DNA of 64,000 bases. It comes from Parvicella sp964387945 (lineage in GTDB: Bacteria > Bacteroidota > Bacteroidia > Flavobacteriales_D > Parvicellaceae). Within the stretch, counting starts at the first letter, position 1. Each line of letters begins with the position of its first letter. The notes below the pieces were generated by a model, which was not told the DNA's origin, made no database searches, and saw only the letters and a list, made by a program, of their open reading frames with translations. A program made the position numbers and the translations under genes. Location of the stretch: the NCBI GenBank assembly GCA_964387945.1, contig CAYLYX010000008.1, positions 120,608 through 184,607 on the forward strand, read 5' to 3'. Positions 25,501-35,000 of the stretch are shown here, one piece after another.

Positions 25501-26661
25501 AGTACCCAGAATGCTACTCCAGCAGCAGTTACTACGTATGATGTGCATGCTTTGGACCCATTAGGGTGTTCTTCTGATACCCTTAGTATCACGGTAAACA
25601 TGTATCCTCCTATTTTGACAACACCAAGTGCTTCAGACACGGTTTGTCCAGGTTTTTCTGGAACAGTAGGTGTAACACCTAACGGTGGTTACGGAGGTTT
25701 TTACAACTATGTTTGGGCTGATAGTGATGGAAATACGGTAGGAATGCTGAATTCTATCTCGGTTACACCAGATGAGTCTCCTGAGACCTATTATGTAGTG
25801 GTAACAGATGGATGTGAAACTCCTGCTGCTCTAGATTCTGTAACGGTTTATTGGTACGATGTGCCAGAACCACAGCTTTCAGTTGATGTTACGGAAGGAT
25901 GTTATCCTGTAGAAGTGAATTTCTCGAATGATACAGATCCTTCAATGGTAGCTAGTTGTGAATGGTACTTTGGTGATGGAGGTTCTTCTGCCAATTGTGG
26001 AGATCAGTTCTATTCTTACGAAAATGTTGGAGTCTATGACGTAACATTGATCGTGACCAGTCCTGATGGATGTGTTGGAGATACGACATATACTGCTTTG
26101 GTTGAGGCGTTTGATTATCCTGAAGCTGATTTCGGAATCTACCCAAATCCAGTAACGATTCTTGAGCCTACAACTACTATGTATGATTCATCTTCATCTG
26201 ATGTAACTTCATTCGAGTGGAATTTTGGAGATAACGGAATTCTTGGATCGTCTTCACAGCAGAACCCCGAATTCACCTTCCCAGATGACAGTGCTACCAA
26301 CTTTACAGTAGAATTGATCGTAACCAACGCGAATGGATGTACGGATACCACTTATAACATAGTTGTGATGAACGGTGTCTATAGCTTCTATGTTCCATCA
26401 GCCTTTACTCCAAATGGTGACGGATTAAACGACATGTTCTATCCGCAAGGTGAAGGAGTTGATCCGCTAGAATACGAAATGTATATTTTTGATAGATGGG
26501 GTAACAAGATTTTTGAAACTTCAGACGCTAACATGCAGTGGGATGGACGTTATTTGTCTCAACCTGCAGAAGAAGGGGTTTATATTTGGAAAATCATTAC
26601 CAACGATATCTACTTGGATGAGAAACATGAGAACATTGGTCATGTTACATTGATCCGATAA
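22576..26661 (+). CDS. Large surface protein with PKD domains and gliding-motility C-terminal (T9SS type B) domain
   Basis: A 1361-residue exported protein. The signal peptide 'MKKILALLAVFSLTFNAFAS' is followed by 'HVPGGNITYECIGNGQYLLT', a start shared by many Bacteroidota surface proteins. Repeated Ig/cadherin-like segments rich in Thr, Ser, Asn and paired Cys follow ('TTTAGADETICLGTG', 'SQDTIVCIGGTATM', 'SASDTVCPGFSG'). Two PKD-like domains are near residues 1118-1168 ('CEWYFGDGGSS') and 1210 ('FEWNFGDNG'). The last ~95 residues are the CHU_C/gliding domain ('SAFTPNGDGLNDMFY', 'IFDRWGNKIFET', 'WDGRY', 'EGVYIWKI'), the type IX signal for surface attachment. Probably an adhesin; no catalytic domain is seen. 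A terminator follows. Confidence 0.9.
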   Translation: MKKILALLAVFSLTFNAFASHVPGGNITYECIGNGQYLLTLTLFEDCGTAFETGSDQPITITNDCGITGLTNVSLQNTVFQQEVSQLCSSQLPLSECNGGSMPGVYMHQWQGVITLPADCDSWVFAYSSCCRNTSSNASSSSANYYWESVLNSQTAPCNNSPVITGQPIPYNCVNQPVVYNFGVYEPDGNTLVYSLVPAATSATGTITYSGGYSGTSPINGIAIDPNTGEITFTPTATGNYIVAVLIEEYDNNGNLVGSIVQDFQFEVINCAGNNNPVPPPGGVSNVSGSGFSTGPNDVQLCEGDNICFDVVFTDATTDSIYLTSNLANVFPNGTFTQTSWIGGSATATICFTVPGGANPFSVISINANDNACPVVGVSSMSVGVTVVSSTTAGADETICLGTGVQLQASGGSNFNWTLVSGDPITPANFSCTNCPDPIANPAVTSVYEVTSNLSGGCTNTDQITVNVVPDFTYSLTQSSTTSCLNSEIQLEVVPSIPGNYSYTWSPATDLSSASIANPVLTPTTPGNYEYAVEIVSQDGCVKNDTIDISVAAAYAPDVTVTPSVTNIMCGDTVYFDTDLGGGVPASCGASATTTCSAAASSSAVGNPTGANTSTTYPAPFGNWYRNAKHQFLFTAAELQAAGFAGGKITEIEWEVTTINGTTAYDDYSISMGCTGTTSLTTWETGLTQVFSPQNVTCVTGANTFVLTTAYEWDGVSNLVVQICFDNLSVSYTNNSVTPWTTTTFNSTLYYRSDGTQACPYTGTPTISTNRPVTTFTMCPTIPDPNNYSFEWTSTVSGTQITNPTEQNPFALPFDTQDIQVVVTDLNGGCTDTVVTHIDVLCDTCQAPIPTLTDITCFGGADGEILAAPYGQNGPPFDLELLNPSTMAVLESAPGVMNTYNFTGLSAGSYMIRSYDTTGCWADTIVTLSEPPQMFLSTSQDTIVCIGGTATMQATATGGNSSNYSYIWDGLAGTTSTQNATPAAVTTYDVHALDPLGCSSDTLSITVNMYPPILTTPSASDTVCPGFSGTVGVTPNGGYGGFYNYVWADSDGNTVGMLNSISVTPDESPETYYVVVTDGCETPAALDSVTVYWYDVPEPQLSVDVTEGCYPVEVNFSNDTDPSMVASCEWYFGDGGSSANCGDQFYSYENVGVYDVTLIVTSPDGCVGDTTYTALVEAFDYPEADFGIYPNPVTILEPTTTMYDSSSSDVTSFEWNFGDNGILGSSSQQNPEFTFPDDSATNFTVELIVTNANGCTDTTYNIVVMNGVYSFYVPSAFTPNGDGLNDMFYPQGEGVDPLEYEMYIFDRWGNKIFETSDANMQWDGRYLSQPAEEGVYIWKIITNDIYLDEKHENIGHVTLIR

Positions 26662-26680
26662 TTAACGAGTTTGAATAAGC

Positions 26681-26716
26681 AAAAAGCGAGGTGGATTCCA
26701 CTTCGCTTTTTTTTTT
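26681..26716 (+). terminator. Rho-independent terminator after the surface-protein gene
   Basis: The stem AAAAGCGAGGTGG pairs with CCACTTCGCTTTT (one G-U pair) around an ATT loop, followed by a run of ten T in all. It lies about 20 bases after the stop codon. Confidence 0.9.
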
Positions 26717-26771
26717 GGAACGGTTTCTGCAACCATTGTTCATGTATTCAAGACAGGTATAAAAAAAGTGT

Positions 26772-26779
26772 TAACTTTG
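26772..26779 (+). promoter_or_regulatory. -7 element (TAACTTTG) for the OmpA-like gene pair
   Basis: A perfect TAnnTTTG match between the terminator and the ATG at 26813. It would drive the two OmpA-like genes and probably the MFS gene. Confidence 0.5.
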
Positions 26780-26812
26780 TGACTGTCACATTAAATGACA
26801 AAAAATAACATT

Positions 26813-27997
26813 ATGAAGAAAATTTTTCTTTTAGGAACATTAGCAGTTTTAGGAACAGTAGGAATAGCTCAGGATGATGACAAAAACCTAGTTCAGAACC
26901 CCAGTTTTGAGTCGGTAGACGGTAAACTTAAGAAACTGAAACAGGTTGATAAGGCAGCCCAGTGGGATAGCCCAACAGCACTACGAGCGGATTTGTTTTC
27001 TACAGAAAAGGATGGTTTGCCCTGTTCGGCACCACAAAACCAATACGGTAAAGAGTCTCCTTTTGATGGAAGTAACTATGCAGGAATTGTGATGTATAGT
27101 TATAACAACAAGGAGCCTAGAACCTATCTGCAGAGTCAATTGATCGCGCCTTTGAGAAAAGATGTGACTTACTGTATCAAGTTTTACGTTTCACTTTCAG
27201 ATTTAAGTAAGTATGCCGTAAACAACTTTGGAATGTACTTTTCAAAAGAGGGCTTACTACTTGAAGAGAAAGGAGATATCATCATTGATAAAGAAAAAGA
27301 AAGAGAGTATATCGCGGTGAATACTGATAATAGAATTTACAACGAGCGCTACAATTGGATTCCAGTTTGCGGAACGTATACCGCCTCTGGAAAAGAAAGT
27401 TTTATCACCATTGGAAATTTCTTCAATAATAAAGAGACAGAGTACGAGAAGTTGAAAAAAATGGACGGGTTTAATACGTCTCAAGTGCCAAAGGCGTATT
27501 ACTATCTAGATCAGGTGGAGGTTTTCATCATGGAAGATCCATCTGAGTGCGCATGTAATCAAGCTCAAAATGAAGAAGTATCCTCTGTTGTATACAATAA
27601 GAACACCGCAAGTGGTGATGGTTTTAGTATCGAAGAGCAAGTAAAACTGGCTACTGTTTACTTCGATATTAAGAAGAGTAAGTTAGAGCCTAACATGAAA
27701 GGAGATTTGGATATTTTGGCTGGATCGTTGAAAGCAAATCCAGAGTACAAAATAAAACTTCACGCACATTTAGATGCAGATGAAGGTTCGGTTGTAAGAA
27801 AAGATCCTGAAGACCCAATCTGTAAAGATTTAGACTTGAAGAGAGCAGAGGAAGTGAAAGACTATTTAATTAGTAAAGGAGTTGAAGAGTCAAGAATCTC
27901 AATTGAGACACACAAAGATAAGGAGCAAGTAGCTTTTGGAACTACCTCTTTAGATCACGCTAAGAACAGACGAGTTGAATTTGAATTGGTTAAATAA
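26813..27997 (+). CDS. OmpA-family outer membrane/peptidoglycan-binding protein
   Basis: After a signal peptide ('MKKIFLLGTLAVLGTVGIAQ') comes an N-terminal beta-rich domain opening 'NLVQNPSFES', a carbohydrate-binding-like start also seen in its neighbour. The C-terminal ~120 residues form an OmpA domain: 'ATVYFDIKKSKLEPN', 'HAHLDADEG' (Asp in place to bind diaminopimelate), 'LKRAEEVKDYLISKGV' (the Arg) and 'AKNRRVEFEL'. It likely tethers the outer membrane or a surface complex to peptidoglycan. ATG 26813 is chosen over 26795 because it begins the signal peptide. Its end overlaps the next gene. Confidence 0.85.
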   Translation: MKKIFLLGTLAVLGTVGIAQDDDKNLVQNPSFESVDGKLKKLKQVDKAAQWDSPTALRADLFSTEKDGLPCSAPQNQYGKESPFDGSNYAGIVMYSYNNKEPRTYLQSQLIAPLRKDVTYCIKFYVSLSDLSKYAVNNFGMYFSKEGLLLEEKGDIIIDKEKEREYIAVNTDNRIYNERYNWIPVCGTYTASGKESFITIGNFFNNKETEYEKLKKMDGFNTSQVPKAYYYLDQVEVFIMEDPSECACNQAQNEEVSSVVYNKNTASGDGFSIEEQVKLATVYFDIKKSKLEPNMKGDLDILAGSLKANPEYKIKLHAHLDADEGSVVRKDPEDPICKDLDLKRAEEVKDYLISKGVEESRISIETHKDKEQVAFGTTSLDHAKNRRVEFELVK

Positions 27998-29177
27998 ACT
28001 AATCTTTAACATACTTATTTTGACAGGAGCCTTTTCTTTTGAGAAGGCTTTTTGTCAATCATATGTTCAGAACGGAAGCTTCGAATCCAAGACCGAATGC
28101 CCAGTTTTCTGGAGCGAAAATGGCGAAGATTTCAAAGGCGAATTCTGGTATTCACCTACTAAGTCTACACCCGATCTTTTTGCAAGCTGTAGCGAACAGT
28201 GTAATAACAAGAACAATTGGATAGATGCCAATGTAAAAACCTCTGACGACTGCTATGCTGGACTTATCTTGCGTCAAAAAGGGAAGAACTACACGGAGTA
28301 CCTACAGACGAAATTACTCGAGCCGCTTCAGCAAGGTAATTTCTACAAAGTAAGAATGAAAGTGTATTGGGCAGAAAAATCGCGATACGGACCAGTTGTT
28401 CCAGGCGTTCTGCTCACTACCATACCGATCGATTCCAAAAAAGAATCCTACATCAAAGCTCCGAATGTAAAAATGCCAGCCTTGGACTTAGATACCTTTC
28501 CTAAGAACCGTTGGGTGGATTTGGAGTTTACATTCAAAGCGCAGGGAGGAGAAAAGTACCTCACGGTAGGATGCTTTGATCAAAAGTCTGAATTGACGGA
28601 AGCGAGCTTTGGAACGTATGATTTTTGTTACTATTTCTTTGACGATATTTCCGTAGAGCCCTATGAAGTGAATTATGCCAAAACGAGTTCAAACCGAGGT
28701 CCCAATGTGATCAGTAGTTTTGAATACTTGGATGATGTAACTGCAAATCATGAACCGGAGAACTGTACATGTTGGAACTGCATGATCCTTTCAGGAAAAA
28801 TTGACGATAAGGTAACTACGCTCGAAGAACTGAATGACTTTACGTTAGATGCTGGTCAGCGTGTTGACCTCAATCGAATCATCTTTGATTTTGAGACAGG
28901 AGAGCTAATCGAGTCCTCCAGCGGAGAGTTGAACCGATTGGTGTTTGTTTTGACAGAGCAGCCCAATGCCGAGTTGCGATTTGTAATTTATACTTATCCC
29001 AATAATCCAGAGGGGAAAGACATTGCCAAAGAATCTGCGCTGAAAATTTACAAATACCTAAAATCCAAAGGGCTGAAGAATAGTTTTTCTTACATTCATG
29101 CGGAGAAAACCAACTTGAGCCAAAAAGACGGAGTTCCTCGTGATAGGAATGTAGAGTTGTATGTGGTAAACAATTAA
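27975..29177 (+). CDS. OmpA-like paralogue with degenerate peptidoglycan-binding domain
   Basis: A ~400-residue paralogue of the preceding gene with the same order: hydrophobic signal ending 'EKAFCQ', then 'SYVQNGSFES' and 'TEYLQTKLLEPL', and a C-terminal OmpA-like fold ('LNRIIFDFETGELIESSSGE', 'KIYKYLKSKGLKNSFSYIHA', 'PRDRNVELYV'). The residues that normally hold peptidoglycan are lost: the Asp position reads 'YTYPNN' and the Arg position reads 'KESALKI'. No ATG is available; TTG 27975 or 27981 must serve, and the start overlaps the first OmpA gene by 23 bases. It adjoins the MFS gene with no gap. Tandem duplication with divergence is the simplest origin. Confidence 0.75.
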   Translation: MNLNWLNKLIFNILILTGAFSFEKAFCQSYVQNGSFESKTECPVFWSENGEDFKGEFWYSPTKSTPDLFASCSEQCNNKNNWIDANVKTSDDCYAGLILRQKGKNYTEYLQTKLLEPLQQGNFYKVRMKVYWAEKSRYGPVVPGVLLTTIPIDSKKESYIKAPNVKMPALDLDTFPKNRWVDLEFTFKAQGGEKYLTVGCFDQKSELTEASFGTYDFCYYFFDDISVEPYEVNYAKTSSNRGPNVISSFEYLDDVTANHEPENCTCWNCMILSGKIDDKVTTLEELNDFTLDAGQRVDLNRIIFDFETGELIESSSGELNRLVFVLTEQPNAELRFVIYTYPNNPEGKDIAKESALKIYKYLKSKGLKNSFSYIHAEKTNLSQKDGVPRDRNVELYVVNN

Positions 29178-30521
29178 ATGAAAGACATTTTAGACGATAA
29201 AACTTTGCAGTCAGAGAGATCAAAGACCGCAAAAGGAGATAAAAAGGTAATGAATGCCTGGGCGTTTTACGATTGGGCCAACTCAGTCTATCCGCTGGTG
29301 ATTACGACAGCCATCTTTCCTATTTTTTATGAGGGGATCACGAGCACGGAAAATTCAGATATCGTAACATTTTTTGGTTTCAAGTTCATCAATACAGCCT
29401 TAATAACCATCTTGAGTGCCTGCTATTTTCTTTTTATTGTCCTCATGATGCCGATTTTAACAGGTATAGCCGATGCCTCGGGCAACAAGAAGGCGTTCAT
29501 GCGCTTTTTTGCCTACTTGGGTTCATTTAGTTGTATGACCCTCGCTTTTTTTGATGCGGATCATTTGGAGCTAAGTGTAATATCTTACGTGTTGGCAGGA
29601 ATCGGCTTTTGGAGTAGTTTGGTTTTTTATAACTCCTATTTGCCAGATATCGCAGAAGAGAAGGATCACGACCGATTGTCAGCAAAAGGGTTTTCACTGG
29701 GGTATATAGGGAGTGCCATTTTACTAATCGTATGTTTGGCGATGGTTATGTCGGTTCCTGATGAGCAGAAAGGACTGATGTCGCGTTTAAGTTTTGTCCT
29801 GACAGGTCTGTGGTGGTTTGGCTTCAGTCACGTGACTTTTGCACGACTTCCGCACCGAAAATCAGAACTACAGTTCAATAAATCCATATTTACGAATGGG
29901 TTCAAAGAAATTCGTAAGGTGTATCATCAGGTAAGACAGATTGACGGCTTGAAGAAGTTCTTATCTTCTTTCTTTGTGTACAGCATGGCAGTACAAACCA
30001 TTATGTTGGTAGCTACTTATTTTGGAACCAAGGAGGTAGGGGTAGAAACAACAGGCTTGATTATTAGCGTGTTGCTTATTCAATTGATTGCTATCCCTGG
30101 TGCGATTGGTTTGTCGCGTATATCGGATCGATTTGGAAACAGAACGGCACTGGCCATTGTGCTTGTGATGTGGATTGTGATTTGCTTTAGTGCATTTATC
30201 GTTACAGAGGAAGTTCATTTCTATATTATAGCAGGTTTTGTTGGTTTGGTAATGGGAGGGATTCAGTCACTTTCCAGAAGTACCTATTCCAAACTAATTC
30301 CCGTTGGGACAAAAGACACCTCTTCTTTTTTCTCATTTTACGATATTGCCGAGAAGTTGGGGATTGTGATCGGGATGCTCTCCTATGGGTTTATCGAGCA
30401 GATAACGGGTAGTATGAGAAACTCAATTGTGGCATTAGTGATCTTCTTTGTAATTGGTTTGCTGCTTCTTTTTAGAATGCCAAAGAAGGCAACAGACGTT
30501 GAAGAGATAGAAGTGGTATAA
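29178..30521 (+). CDS. UMF1/Atg22-like major facilitator transporter
   Basis: A 447-residue membrane protein with about 12 hydrophobic segments. The start 'NAWAFYDWANSVYPLVITTAIFP' and the following 'FYNSYLPDIAEEKDHDRLSAKGFSLGYIGSAIL' are the signature of the UMF1 (Atg22-like) MFS family. 'MGGIQSLSRSTYSKLIP' lies in the C-terminal half. The substrate of bacterial members is not established. Its ATG touches the stop of the OmpA-like paralogue, so it is likely the last gene of that operon. A separate promoter starts lhgO immediately after it. Confidence 0.85.
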   Translation: MKDILDDKTLQSERSKTAKGDKKVMNAWAFYDWANSVYPLVITTAIFPIFYEGITSTENSDIVTFFGFKFINTALITILSACYFLFIVLMMPILTGIADASGNKKAFMRFFAYLGSFSCMTLAFFDADHLELSVISYVLAGIGFWSSLVFYNSYLPDIAEEKDHDRLSAKGFSLGYIGSAILLIVCLAMVMSVPDEQKGLMSRLSFVLTGLWWFGFSHVTFARLPHRKSELQFNKSIFTNGFKEIRKVYHQVRQIDGLKKFLSSFFVYSMAVQTIMLVATYFGTKEVGVETTGLIISVLLIQLIAIPGAIGLSRISDRFGNRTALAIVLVMWIVICFSAFIVTEEVHFYIIAGFVGLVMGGIQSLSRSTYSKLIPVGTKDTSSFFSFYDIAEKLGIVIGMLSYGFIEQITGSMRNSIVALVIFFVIGLLLLFRMPKKATDVEEIEVV

Positions 30522-30530
30522 TTATCTTTG
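30499..30530 (+). promoter_or_regulatory. Promoter of lhgO
   Basis: TTG (30499-30501), a 21-base spacer and TATCTTTG (30523-30530) form a full Bacteroidota promoter. It begins inside the end of the MFS gene, 19 bases ahead of the lhgO ATG. Confidence 0.6.
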
Positions 30531-30549
30531 CAGCCAAATTAATCTTAGC

Positions 30550-31767
30550 ATGAACAAAATTTACGACATAGCAATAGTGGGAGGTGGAATCATTGGAGCA
30601 GCTACGTTTTATAAGTTGCAAAAGGCATTTCCTGACAAGAAGATTCTTATCCTAGAGAAAGAGAAGGCTTGGGCCGATCACCAAACCGGTAATAACTCTG
30701 GAGTGATTCATTCTGGATTGTATTATACACCAGGGTCGCTGAAAGCTGAGAATTGCGTAAAGGGAAGGCATGAACTGGTAGCTTTTGCGAAGGAGTATGA
30801 TGTGCCACATGACGTTTGTGGAAAAGTGGTGGTAGCTACCAAGGAGAGTGAACTGCCTTTCATGAATAAGATTTTTGATAATGGTATCGCCAATAACACC
30901 GAAGGGATTGAGAAGATCGATGGGAATCAAATAAAAGACATTGAACCTTTTGTGGAAGGAATTGCAGGTATTTGGGTGCCATGTACTGGAATTATCGATT
31001 ACCGAAGAGCCACCGAAGTGATGATTGAAGTAGGGAAGGGAATCAACGAGGAAAGCGTGGCATTATTGAATACCGAAGCTACAGGGTTTGAACATGCGGA
31101 AGACTACAGTCTCATCCGAACAACCAAAGGAGACTTCAAAGCAAAAAAGACCATCTTTTGTGGTGGACTTCAAGCCGACCGTTTGGCAAAAAAAGATGGG
31201 GTGAATATTAAAGAGAAAGTGGTCGGTTTTCGTGGAGATTATTACGAACTGACGGATCAGGCGAAACATAAGGTAAAGAATTTGATCTATCCAGTTCCGA
31301 ATCCTGAATTTCCATTCCTGGGTGTACACTTTACGCGCATGACCAATGGGGAAATAGAATGTGGACCAAATGCCGTGTTTACGTTTAAGCGCGAAGGGTA
31401 CAACAAAACGGACTTTTCCTTGAAGGATACGGCCAGTGCTTTGAGTTATGGAGGAACTTGGAAGTTGTTTTTCAAAAACATGAGTTTTGGAATCAATGAA
31501 TACCGTAGGGCTTTTTCAAAGCGACTTTTCCTTCAAACGTTGCAGGGGTTAATCCCCAATTTGACGATGAGCGATATTCGTCCGGGTAGAGCAGGAGTTC
31601 GAGCGCTCCTTCTTGGGGAAGATGGTGATACACGTGATGACTTCAGAATCGAGTATGCTAAGAATAGTATTCACGTGTTAAATGCACCTAGCCCGGCAGC
31701 AACTGCCTCTTTGGCAATTGGTGATCACATCAAAGCAATGGCGGAGGAACATTTTAACCTAAAGTAA
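30550..31767 (+). CDS. lhgO: L-2-hydroxyglutarate oxidase/dehydrogenase
   Basis: A DAO-family flavoprotein of 405 residues that oxidises L-2-hydroxyglutarate to 2-oxoglutarate, a metabolite-repair reaction linked to the respiratory chain or oxygen. The FAD-binding start 'IYDIAIVGGGIIGAATFYKL' (GxGxxG type) is followed by 'HQTGNNSGVIHSGLYYTPGSLKAENC', the family fingerprint, then 'FRGDYYELT' and the C-terminal 'PGRAGVRALLL' and 'NAPSPAATASLAIGDHI'. It is followed after 5 bases by a small thiamine-binding-family gene and has its own promoter. Confidence 0.93.
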   Translation: MNKIYDIAIVGGGIIGAATFYKLQKAFPDKKILILEKEKAWADHQTGNNSGVIHSGLYYTPGSLKAENCVKGRHELVAFAKEYDVPHDVCGKVVVATKESELPFMNKIFDNGIANNTEGIEKIDGNQIKDIEPFVEGIAGIWVPCTGIIDYRRATEVMIEVGKGINEESVALLNTEATGFEHAEDYSLIRTTKGDFKAKKTIFCGGLQADRLAKKDGVNIKEKVVGFRGDYYELTDQAKHKVKNLIYPVPNPEFPFLGVHFTRMTNGEIECGPNAVFTFKREGYNKTDFSLKDTASALSYGGTWKLFFKNMSFGINEYRRAFSKRLFLQTLQGLIPNLTMSDIRPGRAGVRALLLGEDGDTRDDFRIEYAKNSIHVLNAPSPAATASLAIGDHIKAMAEEHFNLK

Positions 31768-31772
31768 ATCCC

Positions 31773-32024
31773 ATGGACGTAACCGTAGAGATTAGTAAAT
31801 ACCCTTTAAAGGACGAATACATCAAGCCGATCAAAAACTTCATTGATCGAATCAATACAGTAGAAGATATCGTAGTGAAAACGAACGCTACAAGCACCCA
31901 AATTGCTGGAGAGTATGATCACGTAATGAAACTGTTACAACGAGAAATCAAACAGTCTTATGAGCAGTTTGGAAAGTCTATTTTTGTCATGAAAGTGTTA
32001 CTCGGAAACCTGATCGAGGACTAA
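31773..32024 (+). CDS. Thiamine-binding (YkoF/MTH1187-like) family protein
   Basis: An 83-residue ferredoxin-like-fold protein: 'MDVTVEISKYPLKDEYIKPI', 'VVKTNATSTQIAGEYDHVMK' and 'KSIFVMKVLLGNL'. The TNA-S-T-Q-I-x-GEYD stretch is the hallmark of the thiamine or hydroxymethylpyrimidine-binding family (YkoF, DUF77). A regulatory or buffering role for thiamine has been proposed for the family; nothing nearby belongs to thiamine synthesis. It probably forms an operon with lhgO, and its last four bases overlap the end of the convergent ABC transporter gene. Confidence 0.75.
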   Translation: MDVTVEISKYPLKDEYIKPIKNFIDRINTVEDIVVKTNATSTQIAGEYDHVMKLLQREIKQSYEQFGKSIFVMKVLLGNLIED

Positions 32025-35000
32025 GCCTTTTTCTTTTTACTTTTCTTCTTTTTCTTGTTCGGGAACTTTATTCCAGAGAATACAGAAGATAATCTTCCCA
32101 ATAAGTCAAGAGCGCGTTTTAAAGCATCTGTAAACAATGTAATCGTAAGGAGTAATGTCATGAGCCAAATGACGATTACATTTGCCCAAAAAGTGTCTAT
32201 ATACGTCCCAAAAATCTTCTTTTCTGGCGCGTAGAAGTGAGATCTCATCCAATCGTTATCATAGGGTAGGAGATAGATCGGATCTTTTTTCTGAATAATA
32301 TTATCGTGGTTTTCATCTGTAAACTGCAAAGAATTGGCAGCTGTCACAAAATCCTCTAATGCCTTGTTCTTATGCTCGTTTCTAAAATTGGTAAACGCAA
32401 GATCAAGTAATTTGCTTCCTAGTTTTCTAACCTTTTTGTGATCCTTAGAAGAAAGTGTTCCTGCTTCTTTCTTTTGATCGATCACCGCCATGAAATCATT
32501 GTTAGGCTTCGTATACAACTTTTGAATACTATCTTTCTGCTCTTCAATCAAGAGGTAAGTATTCATATAGTTCTCCTTCAAGGCAAGCAAGAAGTCGGTC
32601 ATTTCCTTGTCTGTGTTCTCCGTAAACTTCTCTAGTGTTAAGTTCTCAATCTCATTACACAAGTTAGGCATACTCTCGCAAACTGAGCCTGAGTAATTGC
32701 CCTGTTCGATCAGTTCGTTCTGGTATCGAATCTCCTTTTCAATTTCGTTCTTGAAGATGTGCAAGTGACTGATGATTTCTTCTTTGTCTTCCGCCAATTT
32801 AACGGAATCAGTTTCTTCTTTGTAGCGCACCACATCTTTGAGCTTACCCTCCATGTTACTCACCCACTGATCTTTCTTCCAGTTGGCAAATGACATTTGC
32901 TGGTCGTAGTCAAAGAAAATAGATTCATACTCATTGTCCTTAAACTGTTTCACCGCCATCGCTTCGTACGCCCATCGTGAAGCCATTACGTTACCAATAG
33001 CAGGGACATGCGACTTAGAAGAGAACCATGGATGCAGTTTGTCAAAAGAAACAATAATACCCGAGAATAGTAGCTGAGGAATAATCAATATGGGAATAAG
33101 GATGTAGATCACCTTCACGCTATTGAAGCTTGCGGAGATATTCAGTCCAAGAAGGTTAGCAAAACAAGAGGTTGAGAATAAAACAATCCAATACCACAAA
33201 TCCATACCGTGTATCTCCAGCACCCAATTACCTACCACCGTGTAGAATAACATCTGAATGGCAGATATCATAAACATGATGCCGATCTTACTAAACAGAT
33301 AACTTCCTTTACTTAGGTTTAGGAATTTCTCTCGTTTCAAGATCTTCAAGTTCCCAATAATCTCCTCTGCACTCGTGGTAAGTCCCACAAATAACGCTAC
33401 AATAACTGAGATGAAAAGGTACTGTGGTAAGTTCTCACTTCCGTAAAATGTATAGTTCGTTTCACCCAATGAGTCCTCGGTCATGTATTTCATGAAAAAG
33501 GCAAGTATCAACGCCAAAAGTGGAGCTTCAAACAAGGTGATCATCATGTACTGCACATTGGTCATCTTGCTCAATACATCCCGCTTAAAAAAGATAAGTA
33601 GCTGTCGAAGCTTATTTGGGATTTTAAAGATGCTATCCGGAATTTCCGTGTATTCAACCTTCTTCTCCTTTTTCTTTTCTCGATCTTCTAAGTAATATTT
33701 ACCCCACTGCTTTGGAGATACCTTTCGGTTAGGGGTAAGGTTTCCGTATTCATCAACAACCTTACTTTCAATGATGTTGAAAATCTGCTCGGGATTTACG
33801 TTACCACAGGTAATACACTCACTTTCTTCGGCATTTACGTGGTTAACGAGTTTCTTGAAGTAGATCACAGCGTCTACTGGATTTCCGTTGTAGATAGGAT
33901 AACCGCCTACATCCAGAATCATCAGTTTGTCAAACATCTTAAAGATGTCAGACGAAGGCTGGTGAATAACGACAAAGATCAACTTTCCTTTGAGGGCTAA
34001 TTCCTTCAAGAGATCCATGATGTTCTCCGAATCTCGAGACGACAAACCAGAAGTAGGTTCATCTACAAACATCACGGCAGGTTCTCGGATCAACTCTAGC
34101 GCGATGTTCAAACGCTTACGCTGACCACCAGAAATTGTTTTCTCCAGAGGAGATCCTACTTTTAAGTCTTTGGCTTCATATAAACCTATCGAATGGAGCG
34201 TTTTAGACACCAGCATGGTGATCTGCTTATCCGAATAGTTACCAAAACATAGCTTGGCATTGTAAAACAAGTTTTCGAAGACCGTCAGCTCCTCAATCAA
34301 AAGATCATCCTGAGGGACAAACCCAATGACACCTTCCAGTTCTTTTTTCTGATGGTGCAAATCAATTCCATTGATGGTTACTCTACCTTCAGAAGGGGTA
34401 TAGTTTCCATTCAATACGTTCATTAAGGTAGACTTACCAGCACCAGACCCTCCCATGATACCGATTAGCTTTCCAGACTCTTCTACAGAGTCAAATGGCT
34501 GAATCCCTACTTTGCCGCCTTTGAATCGATAAACGACATTATCAATGTGGAAAGCAATTTTCTTGGTGGATTCATCGCTTAGGTACTGGCTGATCACATC
34601 ACTGTAATAGATCGGCTGAACCTTTGGCGAACGAATAGAAGATCCCTGACTCAAGATGTGCACCCTGTCCTGAGTTAGCACCTGCCCGTTTAAATAAAGC
34701 TGGTGATCTCCATAATATTTTACAAAGTAAGTATTTACCGAACTTACCTGAACAACTCTCAAGAAACCAATGAGCGATTCATGATAGATGTGCTCTGACT
34801 CCTCATAAGTGTTTTCTTCATTGGTGTCTGCCACCAAATAGTGAGGAGAATCAATTTTGTCATCTCGCTCTGCCTTTACAAAATCAAGACAAAGACTGAA
34901 TTCTTCTCTAGAAATGTTAAAGGTATCGGCAACCGTTTCAGCAAATTCGTACTCCTGATCAGAAATCTCTTCGTTAGCAAAGATGAATTCAAGAATACGG

